DNA from: Gaiellasilicea sp963789355
Lineage (GTDB): Bacteria > Actinomycetota > Thermoleophilia > Gaiellales > Gaiellaceae
Assembly (NCBI GenBank): GCA_963789355.1
Contig: CAWBKK010000003.1
Location: forward strand, 199,572 to 263,571
Direction of reading: 5' to 3'
Length of the DNA: 64,000 nucleotides
Shown here: positions 33,213-41,297 of the stretch, one piece after another
Layout: each line of letters begins with the position of its first letter
Numbering within the stretch: the first letter of the stretch is position 1
Notes under the pieces: generated by a model
Database searches by the model: none
What the model saw: the letters and a program-made list of their open reading frames with translations, nothing else
Told to the model about the DNA's origin: nothing
Translations under genes and position numbers: made by a program

Positions 33213-34918
33213 GCCGCCTCCTCACGGGTGACCGCGACGCGGTAGGCCGGGCTCGACTGCAGCAGCTCGCGGTGCGTGCCCGTGGCGACGACATGCCCGT
33301 CGTCGAGGAAGACGACGCGGTCGGCCTGGTCGAGCACGAGCGGGCTCATCGTCACGACGACGGTCGTCCGCCCCCGGCGCGCCTCGCGCAGCCGGCGGGC
33401 GATTCTGGCCTCGGTATGGGCGTCGACGGCGCTGGTCGGCTCGAGGAGGACGAGGATCTCCGCGTCGGCGAGCAGGGCGCGGGCCAGAACGAGGCGCTGC
33501 CGCTGGCCGCCGGAGAGCGAGCGGCCGCGCTCCTCCATCACTCCGTCGAGGCCTTCCGGGAGCGCGTCGAGCACGTCTTCGGCACTCGCGACCGCGATCG
33601 CCTCGAGCAGCTCCTCGTCCGAGGCTCGACCCCACGGATCGAGCTCCTCGCGCAGCGGGCCCGAGAAGAGCAGCGGATCTGTCTCGCTGACGATCACTCT
33701 TCGCCGCATCGCCTCGACCGCAAGCGCCGCCACGGGCACGCCGCCGAGCGTGACGACACCGTCGTCCGCAAAGCGGCCGAGGCGGTCCGCGAGGCGCGCG
33801 CCCTCGTCTGCGCTCGGTGTGGCGACGCAGGTGAGGACTCCCGGCTCGATCGCCAGGCCCGACCGCTCGTCGGCCAATGCCGCCCCCTCCTCCGGCTCCG
33901 CTACGGGCGCCTGGGGCTCCGTGATCAGCGGATCGATCCGGAGGATCGCCAGCATGCGCTGGGCACCGACATGCGCACGCGTCACCTTGTCGACTGCCTC
34001 GGTCGCGACACGCAGGGGGATGACGAGGAACGCGGCGTAGCCGTAGAAGGCCACGAGCTCGCCCGCGCTGATCCGGCCCTGGACGGCCAGGCGCGCGCCG
34101 AGCCAGGTGACGATGACGATGAAGATCCCGGGCAGGAGCACCTGGGCCGAGTCGAGCGTCGACTGCGGGAGCGCCACCCTGACGCCGGCGCGGCGGACGT
34201 CCTCCGAGCGCCTGCGATAACGGTCGAGAAAGACCCGTTCGCCGCCGATGCCGCGCAGGACCCGCAGGCCGGCGACCGTGTCGGCCCCGAGCGCGGTCAG
34301 CTGGCCGACCTGCTCACGCTGCTCCCGCTGCCGGGCCTGGAGCGGCCGGATCACGAGCGAGAGGCTCCCCACCAGAACGGGGACGCCGAGCAGCACCACC
34401 AGTCCGAGCAGCGTCGACGCCGACAGCAGCACCGCCGCGACGACGAAGTACGAGGCGATCGCACCGGCGAGCCGGGCGGTGATGTCGAACGCCCCACCTG
34501 CCCGAAGCGCGTCGGTCGAGACCGTCGCGACGACCTCGCCTGTCGTCAGCCGCGATCGAATCGCGGGGCCGGTCAACGCCACGTGGTGGGCGACGACCTG
34601 GATCATCCGGAATCCCGACTGCAGCCAGTTGCTCACCGCGACTCGGTGCCGGAGCGTGCCGGCGGCCGCCTGGATGGCGCCCAACCCGAAGAGCGCGGCC
34701 GCCCAGGCGAGGAGCGCACGAGAGTCGCCGGTCGTGAGCCCTTCGTCGACGGCGCGCCCGAGGACCCAAGGCAGCAGCGCCTGGGCGAGCATCCAGATGA
34801 TCCCGAAAGTCATGCCGAGGGCGAGGGTGCCGAGCTGTTGGCGTCCGACCCAGAGCAGGAAGCGGGTCGGAGAGCGGGTGTCCGGCGTACCGGGATCGTC
34901 GAAGGGAAGCTGTCTCAT
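33209..34918 (-). CDS. ABC exporter half-transporter, degenerate NBD
   Basis: 569-residue partner of the 31.5-kb subunit. Six TM helices (residues about 25-320) precede an NBD in which Walker A is lost: the place reads VATPSADEGARLADRLGRF with no GXXGXGK[ST]. Walker B reads ILVLLEPTS (Asp replaced by Leu) and the H-loop His is missing (VVVTMSPLVL). The signature LSGGQRQRLVLARALL is intact. So this chain supplies only the signature to the one competent ATP site. ATG at 34918; divergent from greA. Confidence 0.92.
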   Translation of the reverse strand: MRQLPFDDPGTPDTRSPTRFLLWVGRQQLGTLALGMTFGIIWMLAQALLPWVLGRAVDEGLTTGDSRALLAWAAALFGLGAIQAAAGTLRHRVAVSNWLQSGFRMIQVVAHHVALTGPAIRSRLTTGEVVATVSTDALRAGGAFDITARLAGAIASYFVVAAVLLSASTLLGLVVLLGVPVLVGSLSLVIRPLQARQREQREQVGQLTALGADTVAGLRVLRGIGGERVFLDRYRRRSEDVRRAGVRVALPQSTLDSAQVLLPGIFIVIVTWLGARLAVQGRISAGELVAFYGYAAFLVIPLRVATEAVDKVTRAHVGAQRMLAILRIDPLITEPQAPVAEPEEGAALADERSGLAIEPGVLTCVATPSADEGARLADRLGRFADDGVVTLGGVPVAALAVEAMRRRVIVSETDPLLFSGPLREELDPWGRASDEELLEAIAVASAEDVLDALPEGLDGVMEERGRSLSGGQRQRLVLARALLADAEILVLLEPTSAVDAHTEARIARRLREARRGRTTVVVTMSPLVLDQADRVVFLDDGHVVATGTHRELLQSSPAYRVAVTREEAA

Positions 34919-34967
34919 CCGCGCGCCAGACTATGCCGCGCGCCGGGCAATCGGCGATGATGAAGCC

Positions 34968-35417
34968 GTGGCCGAGCGTCCCCCCGAGTCGATGACCGAA
35001 GCTCAGCGCGATGCGCTGGCGGCGGAGCTTTCCGAGCTGGAGGGTCCAAAGCGCGCGGAGCTGGTCGAGGCGATCGCGACCGCTCGTGGGTTCGGCGACC
35101 TCTCCGAGAACTTCGGCTACCACGACGCGAAGAACGAGCAGGGGTTGCTGGAGCGTCGAATCGCGATCCTGCGTCACCGCGTCGAGAACGCCGTCATCGT
35201 CGAGCAGGCGGAGGACGGCGTCGTCGGCGTCGGCTCGGTCGTCGAGGTGGAGGACGAGAGCGGCGGCCGCTTCGAGGTCGAGATCTCGAGCGTCGCCGGC
35301 GGCATCTCGACGGACTCGCCGCTCGGCTCCGCGCTCGTCGGCGCCAAGGTCGGCGAGAGCGTGCAGGTGCAAGCGCCGAAGGGCGCCTGGACGGCGAAGG
35401 TCGTCGACGTCCGCTAG
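34968..35417 (+). CDS. greA: Transcription elongation factor GreA
   Basis: 149-residue GreA/GreB factor that stimulates RNA polymerase transcript cleavage. N-terminal coiled coil: LAAELSELEGPKRAELVEAI, GFGDLSENFGYHDAKNEQGLLERRIAIL, containing the acidic tip D-L-S-E-N. The C-terminal FKBP-like domain: VVEVEDESGGRFEVEISSV, STDSPLGSALVGAKVGESVQVQAP. GTG at 34968 and ATG at 34992 are both possible; GTG fits family N-terminal length better. A hairpin follows the stop. Confidence 0.93.
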   Translation: MAERPPESMTEAQRDALAAELSELEGPKRAELVEAIATARGFGDLSENFGYHDAKNEQGLLERRIAILRHRVENAVIVEQAEDGVVGVGSVVEVEDESGGRFEVEISSVAGGISTDSPLGSALVGAKVGESVQVQAPKGAWTAKVVDVR

Positions 35418-35425
35418 CGATTTTT

Positions 35426-35442
35426 GGGCCGCGAAGCGGCCC
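35426..35442. terminator. Short GC hairpin between convergent greA and pth
   Basis: GGGCCGC-GAA-GCGGCCC, a perfect 7-bp stem with 3-nt loop, followed on the plus strand by CTTT and on the minus strand by AAAAA. It lies between convergent genes, so it may end transcripts from both sides, but the U-tract is short. Confidence 0.55.
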
Positions 35443-35462
35443 CTTTAGGAGTCTTCGCAGGC

Positions 35463-36056
35463 TCAGTTGAAGCGCCGTTGCGCCTCGTCGAGACCCTCGC
35501 TCGCCAGCGTCTCGACTGCGTCGGCTGAGCGAGAGATCAGGGTCGCGGCGTCGTCCTCCGGCGCGAACGGGCTCAGCACGTAGTCGGCGACCGGCCGGCG
35601 GTCGCCCCGGCCGGGGCGGCCGACGCCGGCGCGGATGCGCAGGAACTCCGCCGACCCGAGCGCCTGCCTGATCGAGCGAAGGCCGTTGTGGCCGGCCAAA
35701 CCGCCGCCGAGGCGAACCTGGATCCGGCCCGGATCGAGGTCGACGTCGTCGTGCACGACCGCGATCTGCTCGGTCGGGAGCTTGAAGAAGCGCGCGGCGG
35801 CGGCGAGCGAGTTGCCGGAGAGGTTCATGAAGGTCTCGGGCTTGAGCAACGCGAGCTTCAGCTCGCCGATGCGAACCTCGGTGAGCTGGCCCGAGAACTT
35901 GGAGCGGAACGAGCCGTCATGGCGCCGGGCGAGCTCGTCGACGATCAGCCAGCCGGCGTTGTGCCGGTCGCGTGCATGCTCGCGGCCGGGGTTGCCGAGA
36001 CCCACGACCAGCAGATCCAGCGTCGAGGCGCTCTCGCCCCGACGGAAGAGGCGCAT
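35463..36056 (-). CDS. pth: Peptidyl-tRNA hydrolase
   Basis: 197-residue enzyme releasing peptides from peptidyl-tRNA. Hallmarks: VVGLGNPGREHARDRHNAGWLIVDELA with the catalytic His, KPETFMNLSGNS, VVHDDVDLDPGRIQVRLGGGLAGHNGLRSI. ATG 36056 overlaps the TAA of rplY (TAATG), a common pairing of L25/Ctc with Pth. The last 20 residues are a usual Pth tail. Confidence 0.96.
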   Translation of the reverse strand: MRLFRRGESASTLDLLVVGLGNPGREHARDRHNAGWLIVDELARRHDGSFRSKFSGQLTEVRIGELKLALLKPETFMNLSGNSLAAAARFFKLPTEQIAVVHDDVDLDPGRIQVRLGGGLAGHNGLRSIRQALGSAEFLRIRAGVGRPGRGDRRPVADYVLSPFAPEDDAATLISRSADAVETLASEGLDEAQRRFN

Positions 36057-36760
36057 TACTTCTCCGTGGACTCGGAGTCGGACTCGGCCGCAGCCTCGCC
36101 CTCGGGCGTCTCGCCCTCGGCGGCGCCCTCCGGAGCCTCCTCACCCTCGGCGAGCTCCTCGCCCTCCTCGGGCTCGGGCTCAACCTCGACGATCGGCGCG
36201 GAGACGGTCGCGATCACGGTCTCGTGCGGGTCGTCCAGGAAGACGACGCCCTCGAGCTTCGGAATGTCCTCGAGCCGGAGCGCCTCGCCCATCTCGAGAC
36301 CACTGACGTCCGCCTCGATCGATTCGGGGACCTCCATCGGCAGGGCCTCGACGTTCAGCGTCGTCGCCGGCTGGTTCAGCACGCCGCCCTCCTTGATGCC
36401 GGGCGCGTCCTCTGCACCATGGAGGTGGACGTTGACGGTCGCCTGAATCGCGACGTCCAGCCGCACCTCCTGCAGGTCGATGTGGCGGACGTGGCCTCGA
36501 ATCGGATCGCGCTGGTACTCCTTCAGGATCGACGGATGCGCGGTGCTCTGCCCCTCGACGACGACGTCGAGCACGGCATGCAGGCCGGACGGGCCGGTCA
36601 GCGCGGCGCGCAGCTCGCGCTCGCCGACCGCGAACGCCTTCGCAGTCGACTTGCCGTAGAGGACGCCGGGAATGAAGCCCTGCTTGCGCAGACGCCGGGA
36701 CTCGGGCGTGCCGAGCCCGGTCCGTTCCTTCACCTCGAGACGAAATCTGTCGCCGGCCAC
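36056..36760 (-). CDS. rplY: 50S ribosomal protein L25/general stress protein Ctc
   Basis: 234-residue long form of L25 (TL5/CTC type) that binds 5S rRNA. N-terminal L25 domain (RFRLEVKERTGLGTPESRRLRKQGFIPGVLYGK) is followed by the TL5 beta domain to about residue 185. The C-terminus is an acidic, Glu-rich tail with almost no basic residue (EGEELAEGEEAPEG and similar). GTG start at 36760. An excellent -10 (TACAAT) 8 nt upstream suggests near-leaderless transcription; a palindrome covers the -35 zone. Confidence 0.95.
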   Translation of the reverse strand: MAGDRFRLEVKERTGLGTPESRRLRKQGFIPGVLYGKSTAKAFAVGERELRAALTGPSGLHAVLDVVVEGQSTAHPSILKEYQRDPIRGHVRHIDLQEVRLDVAIQATVNVHLHGAEDAPGIKEGGVLNQPATTLNVEALPMEVPESIEADVSGLEMGEALRLEDIPKLEGVVFLDDPHETVIATVSAPIVEVEPEPEEGEELAEGEEAPEGAAEGETPEGEAAAESDSESTEK

Positions 36761-36768
36761 GGCGGCGG

Positions 36769-36802
36769 ATTGTAGCGGAACGCAAGTAACAGTCTGTTAC
36801 TT
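36769..36802 (-). promoter_or_regulatory. rplY-pth promoter with 19-bp palindromic operator
   Basis: Minus-strand TACAAT (36774-36769) sits 8 nt before the GTG start of rplY. Upstream, AAGTAACAGTCTGTTACTT (36784-36802, plus strand) is a perfect palindrome: 9-bp arms around one central base. It occupies the -35 region, where no TTGACA-like hexamer is visible. The AT-rich palindrome stands out in this high-GC context and looks like an operator for a TetR/MarR/GntR-type dimer. Confidence 0.65.
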
Positions 36803-36831
36803 GGCCCAGCCGCCTCGGACTGCCTGGGGCG

Positions 36832-37005
36832 CTACGTGATCCGGAGGTCGATGCCGAGCAGGAGCAGCGGCCAGAGCAGGATCGCGAGCAACGCAGAGAC
36901 GATGCGCTTGATCGTCTCGAGGTTCTCGAGGTAGTCCTTCGACACGGCTACGAAGACGCCGATCGCAACGTAGATCAGGCCGAGAAGCTTGCGCGGGAGG
37001 AGCAT
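36832..37005 (-). CDS. Small two-TM membrane protein, 57 aa
   Basis: MLLPRKLLGLIYVAIGVFVA starts it, a charged loop (SKDYLENLETIKRI) follows and VSALLAILLWPLLLLGIDLR closes it: two transmembrane helices in a hairpin with a conserved-looking WPLLLLGI motif. I recognise similar 55-60-residue proteins in related actinobacteria, never with a function. Stop TAG at 36832-36834, 30 nt from the palindrome of the rplY promoter. Confidence 0.75.
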   Translation of the reverse strand: MLLPRKLLGLIYVAIGVFVAVSKDYLENLETIKRIVSALLAILLWPLLLLGIDLRIT

Positions 37006-37210
37006 CGAAAATCGGCCTTCCCGGAGCGCCGGCTTTCAACACCGCAAATCGAGTTGTCGCAGTCGCCCGGACGTCGTAACCTCTGCAAATCCGTGGGGCG
37101 GCGGTGTCGGGACTCGATTCCCTCTCCCCCAGGGTACCCACGCGGCTGGGAGCAGTCCTGCGGCGCACGGGTCGCCGTCCCGCGGATCTCGGCGCGGCCG
37201 ACCGCGCCGG

Positions 37211-37600
37211 CTAGGAGATCGTGTAGACCTTCGTCGAGGCGCAGTTGAGATCGTCGGCGTCCCGCAGCGTCTGCCACAGCACCGGGGCGTTCACCAGCCG
37301 GCGCGTGATGCTCCTGCTGGCCGACTTCCCCGGCCCCAGACGCACGACGAGCTCGGTCGGAGCCTTCGGGTAGTACTGCTCGACGTTCCAGCCGGCGCGG
37401 TAGCGGACGGTGACGGTGCGTCCCCCGCTCGCGTTCTTCAGCGTCAGCTTGGTCGTCAGAACGATGCCGTTGTCCGGCAGGAGCTTGAAGACACACGCCT
37501 CGTGCACCTTCAGCTGCGTCTTCAGCGCCGACGCATCGAGGGCCGCAGGGCCGAAAGCGCCACACACGACAACGAGGAGAATCACGTACCAACGCCGCAC
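37211..37600 (-). CDS. Exported hypothetical protein, 129 aa
   Basis: Signal peptide YVILLVVVCGAFGPAALDASA, then a beta-rich domain: TQLKVHEACVFKLLPDNGIVLTTKL, TVTVRYRAGWNVEQYYPKAP, ending DLNCASTKVYTI. Two Cys (about residues 36 and 122) could form a disulfide. No enzymatic motif. Probably periplasmic or surface located. The 204 nt upstream of the next gene (37006-37210) show no supportable gene. Confidence 0.68.
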   Translation of the reverse strand: MRRWYVILLVVVCGAFGPAALDASALKTQLKVHEACVFKLLPDNGIVLTTKLTLKNASGGRTVTVRYRAGWNVEQYYPKAPTELVVRLGPGKSASRSITRRLVNAPVLWQTLRDADDLNCASTKVYTIS

Positions 37601-37644
37601 GAGCGGCAGCGTAGCCGATCGTTTCCCGATCCGCTCGACCGCCG

Positions 37645-38619
37645 CTAAAAGAGCTGGTTCTCGCCCGCGAAGATCGCGGAGACCGAGTCGTCGGAAAAGA
37701 CGTTCTGGATCGTCTCGGCGAGCAGGCCGGAGATCGAGAGCACCTCGATGTTGGGCGGCTTGTTCAGCTCGTCGACCGGCACGGTGTCGGTGACGACGAC
37801 CTTTTCGAAGGCGCTTTCGGCGATCCGCTGCAGGGCCGGCTCGTTGAAGAGGGCATGCGTGGCGCAGGCGATCACGCGGGTGGCGCCCGCCTCGCGCAGC
37901 GCCTCGGCGCCGGCGCAGAGGGTTCCGGCCGTGTCGATGATGTCGTCGGTCATCACGGCGACCTTGCCGGCGACGTCGCCGATCACGCCGGTGACCTTGG
38001 CCTGGTTGTGGCCCGGGCGTTCCTTGTTCAGGACGACGAGGCCGCCGCCGATCATCTCGGCGAACTTGCCCGCGAGCTTCGCGCGCCCGGTGTCGGGGGC
38101 GACCGCGACCCGCTCGACCTCGGTGCCGAGGTAGTCGCGGATGTGCTGGGCGAACATCGGCACCGCGACCATGTGGTCGACGGGAATCCGGAAGAAGCCC
38201 TGCACCTGGCCGGCGTGCAGGTCCATCGTGATCACGCGATCGACGCCGGCCGTCTCGAGCAGGTCGGCGACGAGGCGCGCCGTGATCGGCTCGCGGGGCC
38301 GCGACTTCTTGTCCTGGCGCGCGTAGAAGTACCAGGGGATCACGGCGGTGATCCGCTTCGCGGAGGCGAGCTTGGCGGCGTTGACCATGATCAGCAGCTC
38401 CATCAGGTGCTCGCCGATCGACGGGGCGGCCGTCTGGACGATGAACATGTCCGCGCCCCGGACGGAGTCCTCGAAGCGGAAATACGGGGAGCCGTCCGCG
38501 AACGTGGAGTGCTCGACCTTCGTCAGCTCGACACCGAGATGGCCCGCGATCTTGTCGGCGAGGACGGGGTGCGAGCTGCCGGCGACGACGGCGAGCCGCT
38601 TCGTCGGCGTCAGCGCCAC
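37645..38619 (-). CDS. prs: Ribose-phosphate pyrophosphokinase
   Basis: About 324 residues from the GTG at 38619; makes PRPP from ribose-5-phosphate and ATP. Motifs: VVAGSSHPVLADKIAGHLGV, FADGSPYFRF, the flexible loop YFYARQDKKSRPREPITARL, DLHAGQVQGFF and the PRPP loop VMTDDIIDTAGTL. GTG at 38703/38706, preceded by AAGGAAGG and overlapping the glmU stop region, would add about 28 residues and is a real alternative. The pair glmU-prs is a common operon feeding envelope and nucleotide synthesis. Confidence 0.95.
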   Translation of the reverse strand: MALTPTKRLAVVAGSSHPVLADKIAGHLGVELTKVEHSTFADGSPYFRFEDSVRGADMFIVQTAAPSIGEHLMELLIMVNAAKLASAKRITAVIPWYFYARQDKKSRPREPITARLVADLLETAGVDRVITMDLHAGQVQGFFRIPVDHMVAVPMFAQHIRDYLGTEVERVAVAPDTGRAKLAGKFAEMIGGGLVVLNKERPGHNQAKVTGVIGDVAGKVAVMTDDIIDTAGTLCAGAEALREAGATRVIACATHALFNEPALQRIAESAFEKVVVTDTVPVDELNKPPNIEVLSISGLLAETIQNVFSDDSVSAIFAGENQLF

Positions 38620-38683
38620 CGCACGTCCGATCGCGAGCTGTGGCGCTGCTCCCCCGGTTCCTTCGAGCCCGGGAAGTGCCTGC

Positions 38684-40006
38684 TCAATCGTCCCGCTTTC
38701 CACCACGCCCTTCCTTGTTGACCTGCCTGGGCGGGAAGCCGGCGAGCGCATTGTCGGGGACGTCGTCGGTGATGACGGCCCCCGCCGCCGTCCACGCATC
38801 GTCGCCAACAGTGACCGGAGCAACGAACAGAGTGTCTACCGCGACACGGACGTTGCTCCCGATCGTCGTCTTGCCCTTGGGCTGGCCGGGGCGGTGGGGA
38901 AAGTTCGCGGTGATCGATCCTGCGCCGATGTTGGTTCCCTCTCCGATCTCTGCGTCGCCGATGTACGAGAGATGCGGCACCTTGGTGTCCTGCCCGATGG
39001 TCGCTTTCTTGATCTCGACGAACGCGCCGGCCTTCGCGCGCGGGCCGAGGACGGTTCCGGGGCGAAGGTAACAGAAGGGGCCGACGGTCGCGCCCGGGCC
39101 AATCTCGGCGTCGATCGCGACCACGTGCGAGCCCACCTCGGCGCCCGCCGCGACGTTCGTGCGGCCACGCAGGATCGTGAACGGCAGGATCGTCGCGTCG
39201 GCCTCGATCGTCACCTCCGGCTCGATCCAGGTCGAGCCCGGGTCTGCGATCGCGACGCCTGCGAGCATGTGCTCGAGGTTGATCCGGTCGCGGAGCGTCG
39301 CCCCCGCCGCGGCGAGCTCGGCGCGCGTGTTGACGCCCTCCGTCTCGGCGGGGTCGCCCGCGACGTGCGCTGCGACCCGCTCGCCGCGGGCGACGAGATC
39401 CCGAACGGCGTCGGTCAGGTAGAGCTCGCCCTGGGCGTTGTGCGGCTCGAGCCGATCGAGTGCGGGCCAGAGCGCCTCGCTCCGGAAGACGTAGATCGAG
39501 GAGTTGCACTCCTCGAGCGCGAGCTGCTCGGGTGTCGCGTCACCGGCCTCGACGATTGCCTCGACGCTTCCGTCGGAGCCGCGCACGATCCGGCCGTACG
39601 AGCGGGCGTCGCCGGGCACGAAGGTGAGCACCGTCGCGGCTGCCTGCTCGCGCCGGTGCGCCTCGACGAGAGCCTCGAGCAATGCCGTCGTCAGCAGCGG
39701 CGTGTCGCCGGAGAGCACGAGCACGTCCTCGGCCCTCTCACCCACCACGCCGCGCGCCGAGCGGACGGCGTCGCCGGTGCCGAGCGCCTGCTCCTGGACG
39801 GCGACCGGCGTGTCGCCGAACGCATCGCGGCTCTCGGGGGACGCAATCACGACGAGCGGTTCGGGGCGGAGCGGCCGCGCCGCCTCGAGCACCCAGTCGA
39901 CCATCCGCCGACCGAGGATCGGATGGAGGTGCTTCGGCGTCGTCGAGCGCATGCGCGTGCCGAGCCCGCCGGCCATCACCACCGCTGCAAATGAGGTATC
40001 GGTCAC
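38684..40006 (-). CDS. glmU: Bifunctional N-acetylglucosamine-1-phosphate uridyltransferase/acetyltransferase GlmU
   Basis: 440-residue bifunctional enzyme producing UDP-GlcNAc for peptidoglycan. N-terminal uridyltransferase: MAGGLGTRMRS, VQEQALGTGDAVRSARG, LSGDTPLLT. C-terminal left-handed beta-helix (hexapeptide repeats) with the acetyltransferase residues in GPFCYLRPGTVLGPRAKAGAFVEIKKA and LSYIGDAEIGEGTNIGAG. The tRNA-Gln gene is 7 nt upstream. A GTG-initiated prs begins just before or after its stop. Confidence 0.97.
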   Translation of the reverse strand: MTDTSFAAVVMAGGLGTRMRSTTPKHLHPILGRRMVDWVLEAARPLRPEPLVVIASPESRDAFGDTPVAVQEQALGTGDAVRSARGVVGERAEDVLVLSGDTPLLTTALLEALVEAHRREQAAATVLTFVPGDARSYGRIVRGSDGSVEAIVEAGDATPEQLALEECNSSIYVFRSEALWPALDRLEPHNAQGELYLTDAVRDLVARGERVAAHVAGDPAETEGVNTRAELAAAGATLRDRINLEHMLAGVAIADPGSTWIEPEVTIEADATILPFTILRGRTNVAAGAEVGSHVVAIDAEIGPGATVGPFCYLRPGTVLGPRAKAGAFVEIKKATIGQDTKVPHLSYIGDAEIGEGTNIGAGSITANFPHRPGQPKGKTTIGSNVRVAVDTLFVAPVTVGDDAWTAAGAVITDDVPDNALAGFPPRQVNKEGRGGKRDD

Positions 40007-40013
40007 GGGACGA

Positions 40014-40084
40014 CTGGGGCGCCAGGATTCGAACCTGGGATCACGGGACCAAAACCCGTTGCCTTACCGCTTGGCCACGCCCCA
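40014..40084 (-). tRNA. tRNA-Gln (anticodon TTG)
   Basis: Minus-strand cloverleaf: acceptor TGGGGCG at the 5' end pairs with CGCCCCA; D-arm includes GGCCAAGCGGTAAGGC; anticodon loop TTTTGGT in the stem GGGT-ACCC-like arm gives anticodon TTG for CAA/CAG; T-arm contains GGTTCGAATCC. The CCA end is not encoded. 71 nt, upstream of glmU and probably read as a separate or common transcript. Confidence 0.96.
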
Positions 40085-40101
40085 CGGCTCGGGTGACCAT
40101 C

Positions 40102-40458
40102 CTAGCGTCGGTCGCGCAGGAGGACGACGAGCGCGACGACGGCGATCAGCACCAGCGCCACCACGGCGAACGCGGTCAGGACCAGCGCGAGCACGGGCAC
40201 GAGCACGACCGCGACCTGCGAGACGGCGAAGATCCAGGAGAGGGTGCGGATCGCCTCGCGGCGGGCGGTGCGCCCGCGGGTGACATAGAGGACGACGGCC
40301 GCGATCGCGAGCAGGAGGACGACCCACCAGCCGATCGAGCCGAGGAGGACGAGGATCCCCTCGACGAGCGCGACGATCAAGGCAATCCGCAGGCGGTTCT
40401 CCCGCAGGCGGCGGCCGATTCGACTGCTGCCGTGCTCGATCGTCACCGGGCTGTCCAT
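40102..40458 (-). CDS. Multi-TM membrane protein, 118 aa
   Basis: 118-residue membrane protein with a basic cytoplasmic N-terminus (RIGRRLRENRLR) and about four hydrophobic segments (IALIVALVEGILVLLGSIGW, WVVLLLAIAAVVLYV, WIFAVSQVAVVLVPVLALVL, FAVVALVLIAVVALVVLL). Ends DRR. No family recognised. Its stop codon overlaps a TAGGAT (40104-40099) that could serve as -10 for the tRNA-Gln. Confidence 0.72.
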   Translation of the reverse strand: MDSPVTIEHGSSRIGRRLRENRLRIALIVALVEGILVLLGSIGWWVVLLLAIAAVVLYVTRGRTARREAIRTLSWIFAVSQVAVVLVPVLALVLTAFAVVALVLIAVVALVVLLRDRR

Positions 40459-40481
40459 GCAGGAACCGTACCGGCCGTCGA

Positions 40482-41297
40482 TCAGCCGTACCAGGCGGGA
40501 ACCGTCAGCCACGTCGTGCCGGCGCTGCGGAGCTCGCGGCGCGCCGACTCGGCCTGCCCCCGGTGGTGGAAGAGGCCATACACGGTCGGCCCGGCGCCGC
40601 TGACGTCGGCGCGGAAGGCGCCGAGCCGGAGCAGACCGGCCGCGACGGGCGAGGATGCGAGGTCGTTGGGGGGCAGCGCCGCGAGGTCGCGCGGGCGGCG
40701 GACTGCGACGAGTGACGACTCGAGCCGCTCGCGGCGTTCCTCCCAGCCCTCGGCGCCGTCGCGCTCGTCGAAGGCTCGATAGACCGCAGCGGTCGAGGGC
40801 TTGGCGACGCCGCTCGGGAGCACGAGCACGATCCAGTAGTCCTGCGGCAGGTCGAGGGGGTCGAGCGCAGAGCCGTCGCCCCGGCCGAGCCGGGGGCCGT
40901 CCTCGAGGAAGAAGGGGACGTCGGCGCCGAGCGTGGCGGCGAGGTGACGGAGCTCAGGCGCCGAGATCGGCTCCGCGAGCGTCTCGTTCGCCAGCCGCAG
41001 CGCGGTCGCCGCGTCGGAGCTGCCACCGCCGAGTCCTGCCGCGACGGGGATGCGCTTGGTGATCGCAGCTGCCCAACGAGGCTCGACTCCCGCGGCGGCG
41101 GCGAGCGCCGTGAGCGCGGCGCGGACGATCGTGTCGTCCCGAAACCCGGTCACGGTCAGGGACGGCGCCCGAGTGATCGCGACGCGGTCGGCGAGGTCTA
41201 CCCGCTGGAGCACCGTCGCCACCTCGTGCTTGCCGTCGGCTCGGGCCGGCCCCACCACGAGTGCCAGGTTGATCTTCGCCGGAGCCGGCGCTCTCAC
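40482..41297 (-). CDS. ispE: 4-diphosphocytidyl-2-C-methyl-D-erythritol kinase
   Basis: 271-residue GHMP kinase of the MEP isoprenoid pathway. Motifs: PAPAKINLALVVG near the start, RIPVAAGLGGGSSDAATALRL (ATP loop), the C-terminal VSGAGPTVYGLF. GHMP length and order are normal. Start ATG... reads GTG/ATG at 41297 (GTGAGAGCGCC) overlapping the rsmA stop by 4 nt. The rsmA-ispE linkage is a frequent actinobacterial arrangement. Confidence 0.95.
   Translation of the reverse strand: MRAPAPAKINLALVVGPARADGKHEVATVLQRVDLADRVAITRAPSLTVTGFRDDTIVRAALTALAAAAGVEPRWAAAITKRIPVAAGLGGGSSDAATALRLANETLAEPISAPELRHLAATLGADVPFFLEDGPRLGRGDGSALDPLDLPQDYWIVLVLPSGVAKPSTAAVYRAFDERDGAEGWEERRERLESSLVAVRRPRDLAALPPNDLASSPVAAGLLRLGAFRADVSGAGPTVYGLFHHRGQAESARRELRSAGTTWLTVPAWYG

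Noticed and set aside
37080..37125. T-arm-like sequence GGGACTCGATTCCC that resembles a tRNA or tmRNA end
   Set aside because: The T-loop is one base short or shifted on either strand, and no acceptor or anticodon arm could be assembled around it.
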